Source: an uncultured Lachnospiraceae bacterium (GTDB taxonomy: Bacteria > Bacillota > Clostridia > Lachnospirales > Lachnospiraceae). From it: 64,000 nt of DNA. The stretch spans positions 62,001 to 126,000 of the forward strand of contig CAJTOO010000008.1 of the NCBI GenBank assembly GCA_910577735.1, in the 5' to 3' direction. The notes beneath the pieces are model-generated. The model worked only from the letters and a program-made list of their open reading frames with translations, searched no databases and had not been told where the DNA came from. Position 1 is the stretch's first letter, and each line of letters starts with the position of its first letter. A program made the position numbers and the translations under genes. This document shows positions 57,297-64,000 of the stretch, in pieces.

Positions 57297-57496
57297 TTGA
57301 CTCTGCGGTATCTGTGCACTTTGTCCAAGCGGGATAGCGCAGAACCGAGGGAAGGTGATCCTAGGAAAGCAGTATATTCAGACTGGCTCACATCGTAGTA
57401 CTGGTATACCGCGCCGTCTGGAAATCCTACTTCCATGACATTATCTTCCCAGCCAACGGAACTGATTCGGCTGGATGAAACGGGTTGTCTTTTCAT
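57293..57496 (-). CDS. KTSC-domain protein
   Basis: This 67-residue protein starts at ATG 57496 behind AAAGGAGCG. It matches the short KTSC domain: SSSRISSVGWEDNVMEVGFP then YQYYDVSQSEYTAFLGSPSL and GSALSRLDKVHRYRRV. The domain is found in phages and fused to nucleases or lysyl-tRNA synthetase-like proteins; its role is not established. Its start lies in repeated leader copy B and its end overlaps the plus-strand gene at 57018. Confidence 0.85.
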   Translation of the reverse strand: MKRQPVSSSRISSVGWEDNVMEVGFPDGAVYQYYDVSQSEYTAFLGSPSLGSALSRLDKVHRYRRVN

Positions 57497-57516
57497 TATA
57501 ACGCTCCTTTCAGAAG

Positions 57517-57584
57517 TACTCGGCTGATGCGAACAGCCTGTAAGGAAATTATACCACAGAAATAATCGGGTTGATAGGAGGTGA
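57517..57584. repeat. Repeated bidirectional leader, copy B
   Basis: Bases 57517-57567 are nearly the same as 57992-58042 (TACTCGGCTG, then GCCTGTA and ATTATACCACA). The minus strand carries TATAAT (57548-57553) for the KTSC gene; the plus side continues to GATAGGAGGTGA for the gene at 57593. Confidence 0.75.
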
Positions 57585-57592
57585 AAATCGCT

Positions 57593-57769
57593 ATGAATAG
57601 GGAAGCAAAAGAAGATGGAACTGTGTTAGATATTAAGGTAGGGTGCGACATTTCAGACGTTAAAGAGGCGGAAAAGAAAGTTGAAAGGCTTGTGGAACTC
57701 CTTAAGGAGGCCAACACGTTAGTGGATGAGCTGGCCTCAAAGGAGATAGATTTAAAAATTAATGTCTAA
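57593..57769 (+). CDS. Small coiled-coil phage protein (cassette B)
   Basis: This 58-residue protein starts at ATG 57593, 8 bases after AGGAGGTGA. Most of it is one amphipathic helix (ISDVKEAEKKVERLVELLKE, ANTLVDELA). Small proteins of this kind are frequent in Clostridia phages next to head or tail genes, without known function. Its stop overlaps the minus-strand zinc-ribbon gene by 18 bases. Confidence 0.7.
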   Translation: MNREAKEDGTVLDIKVGCDISDVKEAEKKVERLVELLKEANTLVDELASKEIDLKINV

Positions 57770-57970
57770 ATTTACTTTGATCTGCCTCTGACAAATGGGA
57801 CAAAAGTTTATACCGGATTGGACCTTTATGACGGAATTGCAGTGAGGGCATTTGCGTTCAAAGGTCATCGAATTGGCTTTATCTCTCGCCATATTCAGCA
57901 CATTCTTTTCTAGGTCACGTGAGAAACGTCTCATATCAGATGAACTGTTGAGATTATATTTTTTTGGCAT
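57752..57970 (-). CDS. Small zinc-ribbon protein
   Basis: This 72-residue protein starts at ATG 57970 behind AAAGGATA. The N-terminal half is a basic helix (SSSDMRRFSRDLEKNVLNMA), the C-terminal half a zinc ribbon with two CxxC pairs (RKCPHCNSVIKV and FCPICQRQIKV). It may bind DNA, RNA or a protein partner. It is divergent from the frameshifted peptide at 58077 across leader copy C and convergent with the gene at 57593. Confidence 0.75.
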   Translation of the reverse strand: MPKKYNLNSSSDMRRFSRDLEKNVLNMARDKANSMTFERKCPHCNSVIKVQSGINFCPICQRQIKVNLDINF

Positions 57971-57991
57971 CGAAAAGTATCCTTTACTAAA

Positions 57992-58066
57992 TACTCGGCT
58001 GGTGCAAACAGCCTGTAGGGAGATTATACCACAAGAATAATTAATTAAATAGATAGAGGGAGGTGA
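57992..58066. repeat. Repeated bidirectional leader, copy C
   Basis: The 51-base block 57992-58042 matches copy B, and the continuation to AGAGGGAGGTGAT matches copies A and B. The minus strand TATAAT (58023-58028) serves the zinc-ribbon gene; the plus ribosome binding site serves the peptide at 58077. Confidence 0.75.
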
Positions 58067-58076
58067 TATAGAGCAA

Positions 58077-58162
58077 ATGAGGGAAAAAATCCAATTTCCA
58101 TTCTTGTAAGCATTATAGCAGCAATAATTATTACAATTTTATGTAAGCATTTTTTAGGCTAA
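58077..58162 (+). pseudogene. Hydrophobic micropeptide gene with a frame change at A6
   Basis: ATG 58077, behind AGGGAGGTGAT, opens a frame that stops after 10 codons. If one base is added in the A6 run (58084-58089) it continues as KNPISILVSIIAAIIITILC and ends at TAA 58160, a 28-residue membrane peptide. The missing base could be a mutation, a sequencing error or a slippage site. Its stop overlaps by 3 bases with the stop of a minus-strand hydrophobic frame. Confidence 0.5.
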
Positions 58163-58278
58163 CCGCATAAGAAGAAAGTAATTAATGAGATGATTACAGC
58201 TACGATAGCTGGTATAAAGATATCACTTATAAAGCATTTAAAACAGTATTCTTTATAAAAACGTCCTTGTGTTGACAA
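58159..58278 (-). CDS. Candidate hydrophobic micropeptide, minus strand
   Basis: From TTG 58278 a 39-residue frame reads to TAG at 58159, with a strongly hydrophobic C-terminus (IFIPAIVAVIISLITFFLCG) preceded by YCFKCF. No ribosome binding site is visible and the start codon is weak. Its end overlaps the end of the plus-strand peptide, repeating the tail-to-tail layout of the upstream pairs. Confidence 0.3.
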   Translation of the reverse strand: MSTQGRFYKEYCFKCFISDIFIPAIVAVIISLITFFLCG

Positions 58279-58303
58279 TCTATAAAGAAAGTTGGATAAG
58301 TCG

Positions 58304-58618
58304 ATGCTGGTACTTGCAAGCAATGAATTAGGTCAGAATTCATTTGCAATGGCTGGGATAAGTAAAGAGTTAGTCAAGAGAAAATGGTTTCCTGTTGTGA
58401 TTCTTATCACATTGGATTATCTTCTTCAGGGCTTCACGATACATAGTGTCATAAAAAGATTATTCAAGATAGAGATGACTGAGATGGATACAACAAAGAT
58501 AGCATTGGTTTTATCTATCATTACAATGTTTTCCAACATTGCACTTTTTTCTATAACAAGAGGCATTAGATTCAGAGTTTTAAAATACTGCTTTTGTCTG
58601 TGCAATATAAAGTATTGA
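58304..58618 (+). CDS. Small membrane protein, unknown
   Basis: From ATG 58304 (or TTG 58292) the frame gives about 104 residues with two membrane helices (KWFPVVILITLDYLLQGF and IALVLSIITMFSNIALFSIT). The ribosome binding site is poor (AAAGAAAG). A promoter-like TTGACA lies at 58273-58278. The 3' end overlaps the start of the chimeric gene frame and its last residues look random, so it may be truncated by the same rearrangement. Confidence 0.45.
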   Translation: MLVLASNELGQNSFAMAGISKELVKRKWFPVVILITLDYLLQGFTIHSVIKRLFKIEMTEMDTTKIALVLSIITMFSNIALFSITRGIRFRVLKYCFCLCNIKY

Positions 58619-59397
58619 TTTTTGATTTGGTGGTAGTCTGCACTTCCAATTCAATTTGTAATGGAGTGGCAGACATTTTTGAGTTTGCACAGAGGGAATA
58701 CGGACTTGGAAAGAGTACCGTGAGCCGTTTCATCGCCATCAATGAGAAGTATAGTGAAGGCGGGGATTCCCTGGAACTGCGAAAGGAATACAAAGACTTT
58801 TCCTATTCAAAGCTCTCAGAGATGCTGACGCTGCCAGATGGGGAACTGGGTCTGATCAGGGAAAGGACAACCACGATCAAAGAGATCCGGGAACTGAAGA
58901 ATTTCGACAGGCAGGAGCCGGCAGACGAAAAAGGAACAGATGCAGTCACACAGAAGATGAGAAGCATGGAGAGGAAAGTCAGGGCACTCAAGAAGGAAAG
59001 GGATGCGCTCAAAGAGATGAATCTGGATACGAAGGACATCGATAATAAGATCAGGCGTAGGACAGAGGAATCCGTTGAAAAAGCATCTGATTCTGGTATA
59101 ATGAAAAGCAATAAAGGAAAACTAAAGATGAATTTACAATTTTTCTCTGAACAAGATATATATAGACAGGAATCGGGTTCTTTAAAGCGTGCCATCAGGA
59201 AGTATGAGAAGAGGATGAGTGAGCAGGAAGAATATCTGAGAAATCCGGAGATGCACTGCAGAGATTGGAATGAAAAATCAATCGAGGAGCAGGAAGGATT
59301 AAAGAGACACTGGAATAAAGAGATCCGTAATTTTAAACTGTCCATTCAGGACAGGGTAGCAGAGTTGCAGAAAAGAGGCGATTATGATGATGACTGA
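58594..59397 (+). pseudogene. Chimeric gene: DNA-binding fragment joined to phage head protein end
   Basis: The frame opens at TTG 58594 without a ribosome binding site. Residues ~25-110 (ADIFEFAQREYGLGKSTVSR, KLSEMLTLPDGELG) resemble the middle of ParB-like or transfer-associated DNA-binding proteins whose N-terminus is missing. After a charged linker (RKVRALKKERDALKEMN), residues ~185-267 (LKRAIRKYEKRMSEQEEYLR, RHWNKEIRNFKLSIQDRV) match the C-terminal end of phage minor head proteins. I infer a junction between two different genes near 59100. A functional product is doubtful. Confidence 0.55.
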
Positions 59398-59620
59398 GAC
59401 ATTGACAAGAGAGGGAATGAAATATATAGTTGCAAGATTATTGGATAACGCCAATGATGCTGCAGAAGAGTATGGCAGAGATAAAGATAATAAGTTTCAG
59501 GCGGGAAGAAGATCAGCTTATTATGAGATGCTGGACATCTTACGGACAGAGCTGGATGTCAGAGATGAAGATCTGAAAGAATTTGGTCTGGATATTGACC
59601 TGGAGGGGAATTTTGCATAG
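59384..59620 (+). CDS. Small phage protein, unknown
   Basis: This 78-residue acidic protein starts at one of three ATG codons (59384, 59387, 59390), overlapping the chimeric gene. It is helical (REGMKYIVARLLDNANDAAE, GRRSAYYEMLDILRTELD). Small proteins with this pattern follow minor head genes in related phages, which supports a head-module origin for the end of the preceding gene. The function is unknown. Confidence 0.6.
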   Translation: MMMTETLTREGMKYIVARLLDNANDAAEEYGRDKDNKFQAGRRSAYYEMLDILRTELDVRDEDLKEFGLDIDLEGNFA

Positions 59621-59628
59621 CATAAAAA

Positions 59629-60015
59629 TTGAAGTGGTGCAATCAAAGATTCAGTGATATGGTGATATACAGCATGAGTAGTGCAAAAAGAGAAGAGAGA
59701 TACCAACAATTCGTGCGGGGATGGGTAAATTATTTCAAACTTGCAGATATGAAGAAGCTTCTCAAAGAGACAGATGAATGGGCAAGACGCAGAATCAGGG
59801 CGGTATACTGGAAACAATGGAAGAAAATCAAGACAAAATACCGAATGCTCAAAGCGTTAGGGCTTGAACATTGGAAAGCAAAAGAACTTGCCTGTAGCAG
59901 AAAAGGTTACTGGAGAATGGCGCAAGTCTTAAACCAAATCTTTTCAAATAAAATAATAGCCAGGCTGGGATATACATCCATGCTTGACTATTATCTGGTA
60001 GTTTGTGAAAACTAA
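59629..60015 (+). pseudogene. Group II intron maturase, C-terminal remnant
   Basis: The 128-residue frame matches only the end of an intron-encoded reverse transcriptase/maturase: QFVRGWVNYFKLADMKKLL, WARRRIRAVYWKQWKKIKTK and RKGYWRMAQVLN, ending in YTSMLDYYLVVCEN. The reverse transcriptase domain with YADD is absent, so the copy is 5'-truncated and cannot move. It continues directly into the intron's RNA domains V and VI. Confidence 0.88.
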
Positions 60016-60016
60016 G

Positions 60017-60093
60017 GAACCGCCGTGTACGGAACCGTACGCACGGTGGTGTGAGAGGTCGGCTAATCAAGTAATGGTTGGCCTCCTGCTCGA
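60017..60093 (+). mobile_element. Group II intron 3' end (domains V and VI)
   Basis: Domain V is seen as CCGCCGTG-TACGG paired with CCGTA-CG-CACGGTGG. Domain VI is the stem GAGGTCGGC/GTTGGCCTC (60055-60085) with an unpaired A as branch-point candidate. The class looks like bacterial class C. The 5' part of the intron is missing. It marks the border between the first prophage remnant and the following unit. Confidence 0.8.
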
Positions 60094-60169
60094 TTATATG
60101 ATAATTAAGATTTACCGAGATGATAACCTCAGATATTGTCAAAATGCAGTTAGGAATAGCATAGCCAGA

Positions 60170-60805
60170 TTAAAACTTTCTCCTGAGTTCCACAACTTTG
60201 CCTAAGATTCGTACGGGTTTATCTTCAATTTCTTTTTGGCTAAAATACATTGGTTCATAGTTAGCATTCAAAGATACCAGAGCAATGCTGCTTTCATATT
60301 TTTTCAAGCGCTTGCAGACACCATCGTTGCCGTTAACAAGAGCAATGACAATCTCATCATTCTCTGCATCGTCCTGCTGGCGGACAATCACCGTATCTCC
60401 ATTATGTATATCTGGTTCCATACTGTCTCCCCGGATACGGAGTCCGAAGAATTTGCCGGTCCTGGCCAGATCTTTTGTAATTTCCTCAGTGTCAATCACA
60501 TTTTCAATAGCTTCGATTGGAATACCGGCAGCTACACGTCCCAGCACATTTACAATGACACCATGGGATGATTGCGTGGGAGAGGTACCTATGTTGGTTA
60601 AATCTGTATCACATAAATCATTGACAGACAGATTAAAAAAAGAAGCGATTTCACTTGCCTTTTTCAAGGTCGGTTCAGATACACCGGATTCCCACTTGGT
60701 AATTGTAGTGTAAGATTTATATCCCAACTTTTCAGCCAAGTCTTCCTGACTAAGTCCATGCTGTGTTCTCAAGTAACGAATATTATTTCCAATGCTGATG
60801 ATCAA
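60170..60805 (-). CDS. LexA/CI-like repressor of the tail gene unit
   Basis: This 211-residue repressor probably starts at TTG 60805 (GTG 60808 possible) behind AGAGGGG. The helix-turn-helix is HGLSQEDLAEKLGYKSYTTI, and the S24 domain shows GLRIRGDSMEPDIHNGDTV (Ser) and GVCKRLKKY (Lys), so RecA-stimulated self-cleavage is expected. It faces the small gene and the tail operon, and three matching palindromes lie in that region. Phage-tail bacteriocins of Clostridia are commonly under such SOS-cleavable repressors. Confidence 0.9.
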   Translation of the reverse strand: MIISIGNNIRYLRTQHGLSQEDLAEKLGYKSYTTITKWESGVSEPTLKKASEIASFFNLSVNDLCDTDLTNIGTSPTQSSHGVIVNVLGRVAAGIPIEAIENVIDTEEITKDLARTGKFFGLRIRGDSMEPDIHNGDTVIVRQQDDAENDEIVIALVNGNDGVCKRLKKYESSIALVSLNANYEPMYFSQKEIEDKPVRILGKVVELRRKF

Positions 60806-60881
60806 CACCCCCTCTATAGTAAATATAATATTATAGTATTTATGAAAATAAATCAACATAGTTTGAGTAAAAATCAACAAA

Positions 60882-60929
60882 ATATGAAAATAGTTCATAT
60901 ATGTATTGACATATGAAAAATATTCATAT
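60882..60929. promoter_or_regulatory. Repressor operators O1 and O2 with rightward promoter
   Basis: ATATGAA-N5-TTCATAT occurs at 60882-60900 and 60911-60929. TTGACA (60906-60911) lies between them, with a -10-like TATGCT at 60929-60934. Bound repressor would cover the promoter spacer. The same 7+5+7 palindrome recurs at 61143-61161. Confidence 0.8.
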
Positions 60930-60955
60930 ATGCTACAGGCAGGGAGGTGAAAGAA

Positions 60956-61120
60956 ATGTTACGGAACTTTCTAAAAGAACCTGGAGCAGATCAGAGCAAT
61001 ACATATGCAGCGGCGGCCAGGGAAATATGTATTTGTGATAGGATGTATACTGTGCGGAAAAGGTATATATTAAATGCTGCGGTGCGTAAGATAAAATCCA
61101 TTATTGAGTTTAGATGTTAA
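60956..61120 (+). CDS. Small basic protein, unknown
   Basis: This 54-residue protein starts at ATG 60956, 5 bases after GGGAGGTGA. It is basic and Cys-containing (EICICDRMYTVRKRYIL) with no recognisable domain. It is the first gene of the rightward transcript controlled by O1 and O2, the place of a Cro-like or antirepressor gene, but it has no obvious helix-turn-helix. Confidence 0.6.
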   Translation: MLRNFLKEPGADQSNTYAAAAREICICDRMYTVRKRYILNAAVRKIKSIIEFRC

Positions 61121-61142
61121 ATGGTATATTTTTTTACTTTAT

Positions 61143-61161
61143 ATGTGAAAAATATTCATAT
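61143..61161. promoter_or_regulatory. Repressor operator O3
   Basis: ATGTGAA-N5-TTCATAT differs from O1 and O2 at one base of the left arm. It lies ~100 bases before the sigma-like activator gene, next to a TATAAT (61160-61165), so the repressor probably also controls the activator directly. Confidence 0.7.
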
Positions 61162-61263
61162 ATAATACTGATAATAGCGGACTTAATAAAGGATAGAAAA
61201 GAAATATGAGAGTGTGTACGAAAGGAAAGTATTCTAATATTACATAATACAGGGAGGACAGGT

Positions 61264-61683
61264 ATGATAGAAAAAGATTCATGGCGCATTATAGAAATTG
61301 TTATTCGCAGGTATCCGGCGGTAAAGAGACAGTATGAAGAGTACATAGATAATATCATGGCTTCATCATCAGTACCGGCAACAATCATAAAGGTATCGGA
61401 GGATTATAGCAAGCCTCAGTCCGTGACAGAGGCAAAGGCACTTAAGATGACTTCTGTGAGGGCAGAAACATTAAAAAAGCAAATAGGAGCAGTAGAATTG
61501 GTCTATAAAAACCTGGGACCGGAAGAGCAGAAGGTAATGCAGAAGCGTTTTTGGTCTGAGAGGGAAAGAAACATTCCCTATACCAAGATAGATGGCGTGG
61601 GATATTCGGAACGGCAGATGAGGAGAATCGTTAAGAAGATCATTGTTCAGGTTGGTGTATATCTAGGGGAGGTAGCGTGTTGA
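61264..61683 (+). CDS. Sigma-like phage late-gene activator (ArpU/RinA type)
   Basis: This 139-residue protein starts at ATG 61264 behind AGGGAGGAC. The C-terminal half looks like sigma region 4: LGPEEQKVMQKRFWSERERN followed by YTKIDGVGYSERQMRRIVKK, a helix-turn-helix. This is the design of ArpU/RinA-type activators that switch on late phage genes. A terminator separates it from the tail genes, so it probably acts on a promoter near 61740-61900. Its own gene sits behind repressor operator O3. Confidence 0.82.
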   Translation: MIEKDSWRIIEIVIRRYPAVKRQYEEYIDNIMASSSVPATIIKVSEDYSKPQSVTEAKALKMTSVRAETLKKQIGAVELVYKNLGPEEQKVMQKRFWSERERNIPYTKIDGVGYSERQMRRIVKKIIVQVGVYLGEVAC

Positions 61684-61804
61684 AAGGGCAACCACAGTAT
61701 GGATTTATATAATGAATTCTCAAACAAGAAGATGGCCGGATTTTTCATTAAAGATGTGTTATTATAATACCATGATAAAATGAAACAAAGGGAAAAGAGC
61801 AGAA

Positions 61805-61831
61805 AACATCAGAGAAATCTGGTGTTTTTTG
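61805..61831 (+). terminator. Terminator between activator and tail operon
   Basis: AACATCAGA-GAAA-TCTGGTGTT forms a 9-pair stem (one wobble) with a GAAA tetraloop, followed by TTTT. Early transcripts should stop here, 81 bases before the first tail gene. Confidence 0.75.
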
Positions 61832-61911
61832 TTGGCCATGTTCGGACCAATTGCAGAAGGGATGTAACAGGTCAGGTTAAAGAATGTGGACGTAGTAAGA
61901 GGAGGATTGGC

Positions 61912-62403
61912 ATGACAGTCTATCAATTACAAAAAGATATGGCAGAGGAGATTGCAGACACACTTTCCGATATGCTGTTTCAGGATGCAAAAGGGACCCA
62001 GGTGCAGATAAAGGTATATTGTCAGAATGTGCCAAAGAAGCAGCCGGAGGTTAAATCAGAAGTAAATATGGAAGAGAGAGAGGAGAACGAATACCCCTCT
62101 TGCGTTGTGAGAGCAGAGTCAGGTCAGATATTTAACGGAGGACAAAGGATATCCATCGTAATAAATATTGCAATATTTAGTGATGATATACGAAACCAGG
62201 GGCAAGAGGAATTGCTAAATATATTTCATAAGATTGCAGAACGGTTTATCAGAAATCCGGTGTTAAAAGATAAATACAGATTAGTACAGAATGAAGGCGT
62301 AAGCTGGGAATTGGATGACAAAATTAAGTATCCATATTTCATTGGAAGAATGGCAATGAAATGGGATGCTTTTTTTGTAGAAATGGAGGAGGACAATGTC
62401 TGA
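61912..62403 (+). CDS. Phage tail terminator-like protein
   Basis: This 163-residue protein starts at ATG 61912, a few bases after AGAGGAGG; the long frame upstream is not coding. Its pattern (YPSCVVRAESGQ, RISIVINIAIFSDDIRNQGQ, ELLNIFHKIAERFIRNPVL, YFIGRMAMKWDAFF) matches tail terminator proteins encoded just before the sheath gene in contractile-tail phages and PBSX-like particles. It would cap the tail tube and set its end. It is the first gene of the late operon. Confidence 0.72.
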   Translation: MTVYQLQKDMAEEIADTLSDMLFQDAKGTQVQIKVYCQNVPKKQPEVKSEVNMEEREENEYPSCVVRAESGQIFNGGQRISIVINIAIFSDDIRNQGQEELLNIFHKIAERFIRNPVLKDKYRLVQNEGVSWELDDKIKYPYFIGRMAMKWDAFFVEMEEDNV

Positions 62404-62437
62404 AAAGAAGAAAGCAGAAAGAAAAAAGGAGGAAACA

Positions 62438-62710
62438 ATGAGAAAACAGGTAATGAGTGAAGAGAAGTCAGCAGTCATCTATCTGGGGCCCGCGATTGCG
62501 GGCGTGGCAGTACCGGGAACAGTTTACCGGAATGGAGTCACACCACAGATGCAAAAGGCAGTGGGAGAAGTTCCAGCGATTGGCAGATTGTTGGTGCCGG
62601 TAGAGCATACGGCAAAGATGAGAAAAGAATTAAGGGATTCTCAGACTGCCGCAAGTGTATGTTATCAGAAAGCATTAGAGTATGCGACACAGAAAGGAGC
62701 AGAGAAATGA
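62438..62710 (+). CDS. Small tail-module protein, unknown
   Basis: I choose ATG 62438, 5 bases after GGAGG (62428-62432); ATG 62396 is possible but its ribosome binding site is only 3 bases away and it would add a Lys/Glu-rich tail. The 90-residue product contains SAVIYLGPAIAGVAVPGTVY and EVPAIGRLLVPVEHTAKM. Small proteins of this type precede the sheath gene in Clostridia contractile-tail modules. The last bases overlap the sheath start (ATGA). Confidence 0.7.
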   Translation: MRKQVMSEEKSAVIYLGPAIAGVAVPGTVYRNGVTPQMQKAVGEVPAIGRLLVPVEHTAKMRKELRDSQTAASVCYQKALEYATQKGAEK

Positions 62711-64000
62711 GTGAAAAGTATTATCACGGAGTACGCGTAATGGAAGAAGGGGCAGGTGCAGCTTCTTCTGTCAATGGGATATCAGGATTACAGGTGGTAG
62801 TGGGAACGGCACCAATCAATCTTGCAGAGGACCCTGCAGCAGCGGTAAATGTGCCAATCTTGTGCTACAGCCTCACGGAGGCCAGAAAAAAACTTGGTTA
62901 TTGTGAGGACTTTGCTACGTATACATTGTGTCAGTCTATGTATGCGAGTTACATAGCATATCGGGTCGCACCGGTGGTATTCATCAATGTGTTGGATCCG
63001 GCGAGACACAAAAAGGACAATGAGGCAAAGGAATATGGTGTTGTGAACAGTCAGGTTATAGTAGATGATCTGACAGGAATCTTAAAAAACAGTGTTAAGG
63101 TAAAAACTGGTGAGACTGTGCTGGAGGAAAACAAAGATTATATCTTATCTTTTAATACACAGGAACGGTTGGTGATTACACTGTTATCGGAACAGACGGA
63201 AGCGTTAACAAGTGTTTCGGTGGAGTCTGTAAGTATCGATCCATCTAAAGTAACCGTGGAAGATATCATTGGCGGATATGATGTGCAGACAGGAAAAGAA
63301 AGCGGTCTTGAAGTAATCAGGCAGGTATACCCGCGGACAGGAGTCGTACCGGCGCTTCTGCTGGCTCCCGGATGGAGTCATAATCCCGATATTGGGTCAG
63401 TTATGCTGGCTAAGAGCAGAAATATTAATGGGGTGTTTACAGCAGAGTGTCTATTGGATCTGCCTACGGAGGAAACCAGGCTGTATACAGATGTTGCACG
63501 GATCAAAGAGAAAAGCGGGTATGAGGATGAACAGGGAATCGTACTTTGGCCAATGGTAGAAGTGAATGGACAGAAGATGTATTACTCTGCAATATTCGGC
63601 GCCATGACTGCATATACGGATGCATCAAATGATGATGTTCCCAGCCTTTATCTTTCCAACAAGCCGCTGCATGTGGACAAGGCGGTACTTGAGGACGGAA
63701 CTGAGGTATTTATGGACAGAGAGCAGGCCAACACTTTAAATGGGGTTGGCGTGGTCACGCTGATCAGTGAGAATGGCTGGCGTTCATGGGGAAACAATAC
63801 ATCCGTTTATCCGGCTGGACAGGACATAAAGAATAGATGGATTGCCTGCAGACGGATGTTTACCTGGATGGCCAATAGCTTGATTACCATTTATCATGAC
63901 AAGGTGGACAGTCCGGCAAATTTCCGACTTATCGAGAGTATCTGTGATTCGGAGAATATCCGGTTGAACAGTTATATATCTGCGGGAAAACTGGCCGGCG
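62707..64000 (+). CDS. Contractile tail sheath protein (partial at 3' end)
   Basis: The frame from ATG 62707 is open to the window end (431 residues visible). It shows the phage tail sheath pattern: GISGLQVVVGTAPINLAEDP near the start, VAPVVFINVLDP, a middle insertion domain, VPALLLAPGWSHNPDIGSVM, and the C-terminal core VVTLISENGWRSWGNNTSVY and RRMFTWMANSLITIYHDKVD. The sheath contracts to drive the inner tube through a target envelope. It follows the tail terminator and a small gene, with no head genes upstream in the operon. Confidence 0.93.
   Translation, partial: MSEKYYHGVRVMEEGAGAASSVNGISGLQVVVGTAPINLAEDPAAAVNVPILCYSLTEARKKLGYCEDFATYTLCQSMYASYIAYRVAPVVFINVLDPARHKKDNEAKEYGVVNSQVIVDDLTGILKNSVKVKTGETVLEENKDYILSFNTQERLVITLLSEQTEALTSVSVESVSIDPSKVTVEDIIGGYDVQTGKESGLEVIRQVYPRTGVVPALLLAPGWSHNPDIGSVMLAKSRNINGVFTAECLLDLPTEETRLYTDVARIKEKSGYEDEQGIVLWPMVEVNGQKMYYSAIFGAMTAYTDASNDDVPSLYLSNKPLHVDKAVLEDGTEVFMDREQANTLNGVGVVTLISENGWRSWGNNTSVYPAGQDIKNRWIACRRMFTWMANSLITIYHDKVDSPANFRLIESICDSENIRLNSYISAGKLAG

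Overview
The window looks like the chromosome of a gut-type Lachnospiraceae bacterium (Bacillota, Clostridia). The reasons are strong AGGAGG-type ribosome binding sites, frequent GTG and TTG starts, consensus TTGACA-17-TATAAT promoters, and families common in that group: DUF6462-type excisionase, permease-prefix/FtsW fusion, DUF1700, GH94 phosphorylase and ECF sigma modules. A core chromosome of about 43 kb lies between two accessory blocks. Assignments come from reading the sequence and from family knowledge; no database search was run.

Left block (1 to about 10,150): a decayed prophage or integrative element. It keeps part of a replication module (end of a SNF2 helicase, a coiled-coil protein, a cysteine-motif protein, a family A DNA polymerase and a DUF4406 protein). 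A deletion then joins the N-terminus of a primase-like gene to the C-terminus of an endolysin, and the fusion is further broken by a stop codon. Behind the scar lie a small membrane protein and an 893-residue protein ending in a HEPN-like RNase motif (candidate defence cargo), two tandem small paralogues, an excisionase, a ribbon-helix-helix repressor with its operator, and a Tn916-type integrase. A 29-bp repeat occurs twice in this element, upstream of two genes, each time followed by a different hairpin.

Core (about 10,167 to 53,150): an HD hydrolase, an AIM24-like protein and upp come first. A chemotaxis-like cluster follows (two REC-HD regulators, an HPt protein, a histidine kinase, CheR, CheB, CheY, CheA, CheW and a chemoreceptor) with no flagellar gene nearby. 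Next are an ECF sigma/anti-sigma gene set with a FtsX-type ABC exporter, tRNA-Arg followed by a dead fic gene, a GntR-regulated ABC transporter and a PadR-regulated FtsW-like gene, the last two with large palindromic operators. Two more ECF sigma modules, an acyltransferase, a flotillin, a pyridoxamine kinase, a MerR regulator, a cellobiose phosphorylase facing a LacI regulator, an RNA methyltransferase, an amidase-like protein that has lost its zinc ligands, rdgB and a phosphodiesterase complete the core. It ends with six tRNA genes (Pro, Gly, Arg, His, Gln, Lys).

Right block (about 53,150 to 64,000): a mobile element entered the 3' end of tRNA-Lys, and a 61-bp unit carrying the tRNA end is repeated there in tandem. 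The element has an integrase with five arm-type repeats, a probable leader or small RNA, a PBECR-like nuclease and a CI-like repressor. It also has an unusual array of tiny genes in alternating orientation whose 3' ends overlap and whose starts share a repeated bidirectional leader. A chimeric gene and a group II intron remnant follow. Then a second LexA/CI-like repressor with three palindromic operators leads into a sigma-like activator, a tail terminator and a contractile tail sheath gene cut by the window end. No capsid, portal or terminase gene lies between regulator and tail genes, so this second part may be a tailocin (phage-tail-like bacteriocin).
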